Shown here in pieces: positions 8,501 to 12,495 of a stretch of 12,495 bases of DNA (the stretch's first letter is position 1; each line of letters opens with the position of its first letter). The stretch lies in contig JAFGIE010000267.1 of the NCBI GenBank assembly GCA_016929775.1, positions 1 to 12,495 of the forward strand, given 5' to 3'. The notes below the pieces were generated by a model. The model had not been told where the DNA came from and searched no databases. It worked only from the letters and a program-made list of their open reading frames with translations. A program made the position numbers and the translations under genes. This DNA comes from Anaerolineae bacterium. Lineage in GTDB: Bacteria; Chloroflexota; Anaerolineae; JAFGEY01.

Positions 8501-8710
8501 GAACCTGCTCGGACGCACCCGATCCATGTCGCCCGTGCGTTCGAAGCGCGCGTCGGGCCACACCTTGCGCATGTACTGCAGCCCCGCTCCGCGCGGCGCG
8601 GCGCCGGCAAAGACGACCTCGACCGCTTCCACGTCGCGCGCCTCTTCGAACCGGACCTCGCCCGGCGTGGTGTTGGGCAGGCCAAAGGGTGCGATATCGA
8701 ACCGCTTCAT
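5549..8710 (-). CDS. Cytoplasmic six-hairpin glycosidase-like protein, function unassigned
   Basis: This 1053-residue protein has no signal peptide. Residues about 1-540 are beta-rich and resemble the N-terminal sandwich of clan GH-L/GH-M type enzymes. Residues about 555-950 look like an (alpha/alpha)6 barrel, rich in aromatic and acidic motifs: NYTNES, GLEAGHSYNQHHGWALWALARH, EDVDDYFYWLSTN, YGWIRETLEGS, ETQWFDCGGF and SNSAPFKTSDQSNAMKW. The last about 95 residues form a small beta domain. Candidate catalytic acids are Glu602, Glu653, Glu724, Asp727, Asp728 and Glu813; I cannot choose between them. The start ATG 8708-8710 has AGGAGG nine bases upstream; the frame stays open much further upstream, but that part lacks conservation-like features and holds the promoter. 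No sugar transporter lies nearby. I recognise the fold style, not a numbered family or substrate. Confidence 0.75.
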   Translation of the reverse strand: MKRFDIAPFGLPNTTPGEVRFEEARDVEAVEVVFAGAAPRGAGLQYMRKVWPDARFERTGDMDRVRPSRFGWQRMDDLFTPQWVDAAVDARPVGARTLCLTFRRLRDEIPAFPGAGEYDVTYRRTVAVRVAADGTPIRSMRVYTRSRLAHSRLRVELHAGKQTAAARIDVSGYNAVVRGVAAGPGTQVEGGGVRVCAAEGASFELDVAHMIPAHRYAHDDGHLLFALGQEAFTISLTALEREGPIWYAEAGVYVARADDPETFDQYRARTGGCRTIARQVCERPEQSLAGAMHGQPRAHPIPYLFGCKHARQKFWLEPCGDIVLNAWTVTRVPGRDTPRWKNTGSARLTFGLDRWAPEGRYNDPWPVMAYNLQCHRGDVRVRQTCFAVPLAQSILAGEPAPDATIVALVRFSFENVGDRPAHAGLPLAYSHEAPRTINRREELARGARSQTDTLIPLCERERLTVDGDRVLGAFAGAQVLRLAFETGMTVEATTDGVRFGKELQPGERCELVMRIPYVTLETEAELAALRGLAFARCYDEMARYWRGESRKGAQIHTPDAHLNAAYAAHLPIVLIADLGHPDGSGFVNTSVGACTYGNYTNESAMIIEELEQRGLAEEVARRLAVWVRYQGTVGLRGRFTDHEGVLFGAGGLEAGHSYNQHHGWALWALARHYLHTGDGAWFAGVVEGVVRAGEWIARQRRETAGELPHSRGWERGFLPAGALEDVDDYFYWLSTNCLTWRGLDSAAAALERYGHPAAERLRGEADAYRRDLIRGFEIARRHSPLIRLRDGRWIPHYPSRLYCRGRDYGWIRETLEGSVYLLLSGLYDPESVQGSWILDDYLDTRYMNPPFGYRIDDPETQWFDCGGFSVQPLLLAGLLPHLDRDEIDVYLWMFYNAWAACYREEVQAMVEHPLPVLGFSNSAPFKTSDQSNAMKWLAYMYVYEREGLLHLGRAIPRAWFAGEEPFGAARLSTPAGVVSVEYRPHPAAGAIEAQVVLDLRHAPDRLLLRFRHPEKRPIQSVEVDGRPHGAFDAVRGDVELPPVSGKTSVCVRY

Positions 8711-8739
8711 AGGTCCTCGCCTCCTGCGCGATGGTTGCA

Positions 8740-8769
8740 GCGCTCGCCGCCGTGCCGGGCGGCAAGCGC
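8740..8769 (-). promoter_or_regulatory. GC-rich hairpin in the leader of the glycosidase-like gene
   Basis: GCGCT (8740-8744) can pair with AGCGC (8765-8769), and GCCGCC (8746-8751) with GGCGGC (8758-8763), giving an 11-bp stem with one mismatch and a 6-base loop. It sits about 15 bases upstream of the AGGAGG ribosome binding site. No T-tract follows, so it is not an ordinary terminator; it may affect mRNA stability or translation, or may be chance in GC-rich DNA. Confidence 0.3.
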
Positions 8770-8834
8770 CGGCTCCCGCAATCCGGACGCCTCCGCTGCG
8801 TGGCGGCGCGGGACGGGCCCGGCGCCCGGTACCC

Positions 8835-8843
8835 ATTGTACCA
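8835..8843 (-). promoter_or_regulatory. Extended -10 promoter of the glycosidase-like gene
   Basis: The minus strand reads TGGTACAAT, a TG-n extended -10 with a TACAAT hexamer (8835-8840). The expected -35 position holds only CTCTCC, so the promoter would depend on the extended -10 or on an activator. Predicted transcription starts near 8828 and leaves a leader of about 118 bases. Confidence 0.5.
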
Positions 8844-8990
8844 CAGATCGGGTTGGCGGAGAGAACACAGACGCGTGGAGCAAAACGCAGGTTGCGCCGC
8901 GCGTCGTACATCCTCGCAGCCCAGCGGCTCGCCAAAGGCAGCATCCAAGCAGCGCCCAAGGTCGCGAATGCATCCATCGCAACCGAGCAA

Positions 8991-9020
8991 TTGCGCACAG
9001 GAGCGCCGCGATGGTATACT
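8991..9020 (+). promoter_or_regulatory. Promoter of the TPR-BTAD regulator gene
   Basis: TTGCGC (8991-8996) is followed after 18 bp by TATACT (9015-9020), preceded by TGG as in an extended -10. Predicted transcription starts near 9027, leaving a leader of about 138 bases. The -35 hexamer is identical to that proposed for the LysM gene. Confidence 0.5.
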
Positions 9021-9058
9021 GGAACCAGCACACGCAAAGCCCCTAGGAAGGCGTCGCA

Positions 9059-9124
9059 GTGCGCGCGCAGCCGAAGCGAGGTCGGGCACCCCCTCGACAT
9101 GACCGGCTGGGCGTCGCGCGCTGA
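9059..9124 (+). CDS. Possible 21-residue upstream reading frame in the regulator leader
   Basis: A GTG codon at 9059 is preceded by AGGAAGG (9045-9051) at a 7-base spacing, and the frame stops with TGA at 9122-9124, 41 bp before the regulator ATG. The peptide is short and Arg/Pro-rich (starts MRAQPKRGRAPP). The Shine-Dalgarno match is the main support; it could act as a leader peptide in the 138-base leader, or be chance. No stalling motif or known family is recognised. Confidence 0.2.
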   Translation: MRAQPKRGRAPPRHDRLGVAR

Positions 9125-9165
9125 GTCCTGCGGCAGGGGCATCGCACCCCGGATGAGGATCCAGC

Positions 9166-11100
9166 ATGAGGCCCTCTCTTGCGATTGCCGATCTAATCGG
9201 GGAAAGCGCGGCGCTGCTGCAGGCAGGGGCAGTCGCCGAGGCACTGCAGCGAGGCCAACAGGCGCTGGTCCTTGCCCGGACGGCGCACGATCCGCCGCTC
9301 CTCGCCTCGGCGCTGGTCTGCCTAGCTTCGGCGCGTTTCCGGATGGGACAGTATCCGGCTGCACAGGCCCTATCTCAAGAGGCGATCGCGTACGCCGGGC
9401 CCGAGACACCCGCTGGCGTCGAAGCACTGCTGCAGTTGGGTGCGTGCGCCGGTGCGACCGGTTCCATCGCACAGGCGGAGACCCACTTTCGACGCGCATC
9501 GGACCTGGCGCGCGAGCTCGGTCACGACGCGCTCCGGCTGCGCGCGCTGCACAACCTAGCTGCCGGCGTCTACATCACCCGGGGCCAATTCGACCTGGCG
9601 CTGTCCGCCGACCGAGAGGCCTACGGGATCGCGTGCGAGCAGGGACTAGGGGAATGGGCGCCCTACCCGCTGATCACCATCGCGTGGGTCCACCTGCTCT
9701 CCGGGCAGCGCGAACGCGCACGCGCCGTGCTGGGTGAGCTGGCGCACCTCGTCGGGCCCGGCTCGGTGCTGCAAGGCTATCACCTCTGCCTGGAGGCCCA
9801 CTTGGCCTTCGCAGAGGGGGATCTCGAGCGCGCGCAGAGGGGCTACGCCCAGGCACGCTCGATCGCCGAGGCGACCGGCGAGCCGTGGATCAGCATCGCC
9901 GTACGGCTGGGAATGAGCCGCTGCTGCCGCGCGACCGGCGATGGTCCTGCTGCCCTGCAGTGGGCCGACGACGCAGTGCGCTATGCGACGCGGGTGGGCT
10001 ACCGGCAGGAGCTGGGCAACGCTCTGATCGAGCGCGCCAGGGCGGCTTGGCCCACCGATCTCCCTCTGCCGACCTCGAGCGCCGCCGAGCTAGACCTGCG
10101 CGCCGCGATCGACCTGTTGGACGAGCTGGGCGCTGCCTTTGACCGGACGCGCGCGCGCTTTCTGCTGGCGGCGCTGTTGCACCGGCAGGAGCACGATCAG
10201 GCGCCTGCCCTGTGGCTGGACGCGGCGCGCGAGATGATGGCGGGGGGCTTTGCCTTTCTGCTCGAGCAAGAGCGGGCAGTGGCCTTTCCCTTGCTGGCAT
10301 CCTACGCCCACCACGCCGACCCAGCAGTCGCCCAGGCGGCGGGCGCGCTGCTGGACCATCTGCAGCGCGTGCCGCCCGCTCCCTTGCGCGTCGTCGCCCT
10401 CGGGCGCTGGGAAGTGTGGCAGGGCGCCCAGCGCATTGCCGCGGGCCCGCTGCGCCAGCGCCAAGCGGAGGACCTGCTCGCCCTGCTGCTCCTTGCCCGC
10501 TCCCACTCGCTCTCCTTTGACCAGACCGCCGAGGCGCTGTGGCCCGAGCGCGCCCCGGCGTCAGCCAGGACGAGCCTCCACCACGCGACCTCAGCCCTGC
10601 GCCGGGCGCTCGAACCCGACCTGCCCGACCGCTTTCCCTCCCGCTACCTGGAAGTGGAGGAGAGCCAGGTCACCTTGCACCTGCCTCCCGGGTCCACACT
10701 CGACGTCGAGCGCTTTGAGGAGCACTGCGCCCACGGGGAATGGGAGGCGGCGCTGGCGCTGTACGAGGGCGAGCTTCTGCCCAAGCATCTGTACGCCGAT
10801 TGGACCATCGCGCCGCGACAGCGGCTCTCCCTGTTGTTCCAGCGAGCCCTCCTGGAGGCGGCGGAGGCGCGCCTTGCAGCAGGCCAACTCTCGGAGGCGC
10901 TCGATGCGTGCAACCGTGCGTTGGCGCTAGAGCCGTGGCAGGAAAGAGCCGTGCTGATCGGCATGCGAACCTGCCTGGCGATGGATGACCGCGCGGGCGC
11001 GCTGCGTCTCTACAAGCGCCTCGAGCAGGCCCTGCGCCAGGACCTCGATACAGCCCCCAGCGACGACCTCCAAGCCCTCTATCGCTCCCTGATCCGCTAG
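9166..11100 (+). CDS. TPR-containing SARP-type (winged helix plus BTAD) transcriptional activator
   Basis: This 644-residue cytoplasmic regulator has about 400 N-terminal residues of Ala/Leu-rich paired helices that read as degenerate TPR or MalT-like repeats (for example AEALQRGQQALVLAR, AQAETHFRRASDLAREL). An OmpR/SARP-like winged helix follows (about 406-508; LRVVALGRWEVW, then LWPERAPASARTSLHHATSALRRAL as the recognition region), and then a BTAD domain (about 511-644, DVERFEEH through DLDTAPSDDLQALYRSL). In AfsR/SARP proteins the winged helix and BTAD come first and bind heptameric direct repeats; here the order is reversed and no Walker A motif exists, so there is no NTPase switch. The ATG has GAGGAT five bases upstream and an in-frame TGA just before it. 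The likely target is the repeat-bearing promoter 9 bp after its stop codon. The ligand or partner sensed by the TPR part is unknown. Confidence 0.88.
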   Translation: MRPSLAIADLIGESAALLQAGAVAEALQRGQQALVLARTAHDPPLLASALVCLASARFRMGQYPAAQALSQEAIAYAGPETPAGVEALLQLGACAGATGSIAQAETHFRRASDLARELGHDALRLRALHNLAAGVYITRGQFDLALSADREAYGIACEQGLGEWAPYPLITIAWVHLLSGQRERARAVLGELAHLVGPGSVLQGYHLCLEAHLAFAEGDLERAQRGYAQARSIAEATGEPWISIAVRLGMSRCCRATGDGPAALQWADDAVRYATRVGYRQELGNALIERARAAWPTDLPLPTSSAAELDLRAAIDLLDELGAAFDRTRARFLLAALLHRQEHDQAPALWLDAAREMMAGGFAFLLEQERAVAFPLLASYAHHADPAVAQAAGALLDHLQRVPPAPLRVVALGRWEVWQGAQRIAAGPLRQRQAEDLLALLLLARSHSLSFDQTAEALWPERAPASARTSLHHATSALRRALEPDLPDRFPSRYLEVEESQVTLHLPPGSTLDVERFEEHCAHGEWEAALALYEGELLPKHLYADWTIAPRQRLSLLFQRALLEAAEARLAAGQLSEALDACNRALALEPWQERAVLIGMRTCLAMDDRAGALRLYKRLEQALRQDLDTAPSDDLQALYRSLIR

Positions 11101-11108
11101 CCCCCTGT

Positions 11109-11130
11109 TCTGGCAACCCTCTGGCAATCC
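11109..11130 (+). promoter_or_regulatory. Two abutting 11-bp direct repeats, candidate SARP operator
   Basis: TCTGGCAACCC (11109-11119) and TCTGGCAATCC (11120-11130) differ at one base and repeat with an exact 11-bp period, one helical turn. They occupy the place of the -35 box of the 11138 promoter, with the CTGGCAA heptamer ending 10 bp before the -10. SARP activators are known to bind heptameric direct repeats at 11-bp spacing overlapping the -35, so the upstream regulator is the obvious candidate binder. The binding is inferred. Confidence 0.6.
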
Positions 11131-11137
11131 CCTACGG

Positions 11138-11143
11138 TAGAAT
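11138..11143 (+). promoter_or_regulatory. -10 box of a leaderless, probably activator-dependent promoter
   Basis: TAGAAT (11138-11143) lies 6 bases before the ATG at 11150, so the expected transcription start falls on or next to the A of the start codon and the mRNA would be leaderless. No TTGACA-like hexamer exists at 16-18 bp; that interval holds the direct repeats instead. Confidence 0.6.
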
Positions 11144-11149
11144 CGGGCT

Positions 11150-11365
11150 ATGAGCGCGATCCGTACGTTCATCCTCCGGTTGTGGGTCGAGCCTGCTCGG
11201 CCCGAGGCCCTGCGCGGGGCGCTGCAGCCCATGCCAGAAGGCGAGGCTTGCCCCTTTGCCGGCGAGGAGGCCCTGCTGGCGCTGCTGCGGCAGATGGCTT
11301 GCCGGGCGGAGCCCCCTCCGCGCGAGCTGCAGAGGGAAGAAGGAGAGGAGGAACGTGGTGCGTGA
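11150..11365 (+). CDS. Small 71-residue protein, leaderless, function unknown
   Basis: The protein starts with a strand-like segment MSAIRTFILRLWVEP, continues through EALRGALQPMPEGEACPFAG, then has a helix EEALLALLRQMACR and a charged Glu/Arg tail. It has no membrane segment and no signal peptide, and I do not recognise a named family with certainty; small proteins of this look (ILRLWVE, LRG, PFAGEEALLALL) seem to recur in Chloroflexota, but this is from memory. Support that it is real comes from the promoter placed for a leaderless start and from the next gene's Shine-Dalgarno, which begins at its stop codon. It lies 49 bp after the regulator and 13 bp before the beta-helix gene, which suggests joint transcription with the latter. 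It could be a small regulatory or accessory protein. Confidence 0.65.
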   Translation: MSAIRTFILRLWVEPARPEALRGALQPMPEGEACPFAGEEALLALLRQMACRAEPPPRELQREEGEEERGA

Positions 11366-11378
11366 AGGAGAGACAGAG

Positions 11379-12495
11379 ATGAGCCCCAACCGTCGCCTCG
11401 ATCTCGTTCGACTCGGGCGGCTTGGCATCGTCGCAGCGCTGTCCCTGCTCGGCCTGGTGGGGCTGGGCCTGGTGGCGGCGACCTCTGCGCGTGCAGCACC
11501 CACGGCAGCCCCTGCCCTGCAGCAGGGCTGCACCACGCTCTGGAGCGGCAACGTCACGACCCACACGACGTGGACCACCGCGGGTAGCCCCTACTGCATC
11601 CAATCCGGCTTTGCGGTGAATGCCGGGATCGCGCTGACCATCTCGCCTGGGGTCGAGGTCCGCTTTGCCGCGGACACGCATCTCCAAGTGTACGGATCGC
11701 TGCTCGCAGAAGGGACGGCGGGGCAGCCGGTTGCGTTCACCACGCAGGAAGCGACGCCGGCGGCGGGGAGCTGGCGATACCTCGCCGCACAGCCAGGCAG
11801 CCACGTGCGGATGAGCCACTGCGACATGGGCTATGCCGGGAGCGTCTACAACGGCGGTCTGTGGATCAGATCCTCCGACGTAGAGGTGCGCAACTGCCGC
11901 ATCCACGACACGAGCGGCGACGGCGTGATCGTGGAGGGAACGGGACTCACCCCCCTCCTGCAGGACACGCAGGTCGAGGACAACAGCGGCAGCGCCGTGC
12001 GCCAGACGACGATCGACATGGCGCCGCGCTACGCCAACCTGACCCTGGCGGGGAACGGCGTCAACGCCCTGGTCATCCCTGACGGCACGATAGCGCGCGA
12101 CCTGACGATGGATGGGCCCGGAGGCTTCAACGGACTCCCGATCCGGGTGGGGAACGTCTACATCGGCACGGGCTATGCCCTGACTGTCACCGCCGGGACA
12201 ACGCTGCAGTTCGGCGGCGACACGCAGCTGCAGGTGCGTGGCGGAGCCAGCCTGATCGCCGAGGGGACCGCCGCGCAGCCGATTGCATTCACCACGCAGA
12301 GCACGACGCCCGTGGCAGACGCCTGGCGCTACCTCTATGCCGTGCCTGGCAGCCGCGTGCGCCTGCGCCACTGCGACGTCGGCTATGCCGGGAGCATCTA
12401 CAACGGCGGTCTGTGGATCGCCTCCTCCGACGTCGAGGTGCGCGACTGCCGCGTCCACGACACCGGCGGCGACGGCGTGGTCGTGGAGGGAACGG
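11379..12495 (+). CDS. Secreted right-handed parallel beta-helix protein, 3' end outside window
   Basis: The frame is open for 372 codons from the ATG at 11379 to the end of the window. AAGGAG (11365-11370) sits 8 bases before the ATG. Residues 1-39 form a signal peptide: basic start MSPNRRLDLVR, hydrophobic core to about residue 34, and cleavage after SARA. The mature part is rich in short beta strands with turns such as SSDVEVRNCRIHD and SGDGVIVEGTG, typical of right-handed parallel beta-helix (pectate-lyase-like) proteins that bind or cleave polysaccharides or serve as surface structures. A module of about 184 residues occurs twice (about 84-267 and 266 onward) with conserved HCD and NC/DC cysteines (148, 173; 332, 357). 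No catalytic site is identifiable. The downstream end, including any anchor, lies outside the window. Confidence 0.82.
   Translation, partial: MSPNRRLDLVRLGRLGIVAALSLLGLVGLGLVAATSARAAPTAAPALQQGCTTLWSGNVTTHTTWTTAGSPYCIQSGFAVNAGIALTISPGVEVRFAADTHLQVYGSLLAEGTAGQPVAFTTQEATPAAGSWRYLAAQPGSHVRMSHCDMGYAGSVYNGGLWIRSSDVEVRNCRIHDTSGDGVIVEGTGLTPLLQDTQVEDNSGSAVRQTTIDMAPRYANLTLAGNGVNALVIPDGTIARDLTMDGPGGFNGLPIRVGNVYIGTGYALTVTAGTTLQFGGDTQLQVRGGASLIAEGTAAQPIAFTTQSTTPVADAWRYLYAVPGSRVRLRHCDVGYAGSIYNGGLWIASSDVEVRDCRVHDTGGDGVVVEGT
11634..12495 (+). repeat. Internal tandem repeat of about 552 bp in the beta-helix gene
   Basis: The stretch at 11826-11943 matches 12378-12495 at about 90 % of bases by eye, with an exact offset of 552 bp (184 codons). 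The match starts near 11634 (offset 546 there because the second copy has two extra codons, QVRGGASL against QVYGSL). The window ends inside the second unit, so more copies may follow. Conserved parts include AFTTQ, GYAGS-YNGGLWI and SSDVEVR. Confidence 0.85.

Larger units (their letters stand above)
8711..9165. other. 455-bp divergent intergenic region
   Basis: This region separates the glycosidase-like gene (-) and the TPR-BTAD regulator gene (+). It contains one promoter for each, leaders of about 118 and 138 bases, a hairpin before the glycosidase-like start and a possible short upstream reading frame before the regulator. Reading frames that run across it on either strand have no recognisable protein features. 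I see no operator-like copy of the 11-bp repeats found at 11109-11130. Confidence 0.6.

Noticed and set aside
8711..9499. N-terminal extension of the glycosidase-like reading frame
   Set aside because: The frame is open but the translation is Arg/Pro-rich, crosses the predicted promoter and overlaps the regulator gene. AGGAGG before ATG 8710 marks the real start.
8409..9737. 442-codon plus-strand frame crossing the divergent region
   Set aside because: It overlaps both neighbouring genes and has a composition typical of an out-of-frame translation of GC-rich DNA.
11169..12458. 429-codon minus-strand reading frame with repeated segments
   Set aside because: It lies opposite the plus-strand beta-helix gene, which has a ribosome binding site, signal peptide and family-like repeats. 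The antisense frame is open because of the GC-rich codon pattern, and its repeats merely mirror those of the real gene.

Overview
The window is GC-rich bacterial DNA with no tRNA, rRNA, CRISPR array or insertion sequence that I could find. Several traits suggest a member of the Chloroflexota (Anaerolineae/Caldilineae/Thermomicrobia type): Pro/Thr-rich linkers in envelope proteins, a TPR-BTAD transcription factor without an ATPase, a signal-peptide beta-helix protein, and promoters of the TG-n-TAnnnT kind with weak -35 boxes. The phylum is an inference from style, not from a marker gene.

Layout. Bases 1-477 (+) hold the 3' part of a YbaK/ProX-type aminoacyl-tRNA deacylase. It converges on a minus-strand block across a perfect 15-bp hairpin terminator (485-517). 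The minus-strand block runs from 8710 down to 526. It contains, in transcription order, a 1053-residue cytoplasmic six-hairpin glycosidase-like protein, a HAD hydrolase with a good sigma-70-like promoter, a URO-D-superfamily protein, a large membrane-anchored M23 metallopeptidase with five Ig-like modules, and a small membrane-anchored LysM protein with its own promoter. HAD, URO-D and M23 are probably co-transcribed, and the M23 start overlaps the URO-D stop.

A 455-bp divergent intergenic region (8711-9165) carries promoters for the glycosidase-like gene and for a plus-strand regulator. The regulator (9166-11100) has TPR-like helices at its N-terminus and a SARP-type winged helix plus BTAD domain at its C-terminus. 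Only 49 bp separate it from a 71-codon gene whose promoter has two abutting 11-bp direct repeats where a -35 box would be, and whose ATG sits at the predicted transcription start (leaderless). This gene is followed 13 bp later by a secreted right-handed beta-helix protein with 184-residue internal repeats, cut by the window end. That last gene has no stop codon in the window, so a scan for complete reading frames misses it.

The most interesting unit is 9166-12495. It looks like a self-contained circuit: a SARP-like activator, an adjacent promoter with SARP-style direct repeats, a leaderless small protein and a surface beta-helix protein. The envelope pair (M23 with Ig modules, plus a separate LysM protein) and the unassigned glycosidase-like gene are the next most interesting parts.
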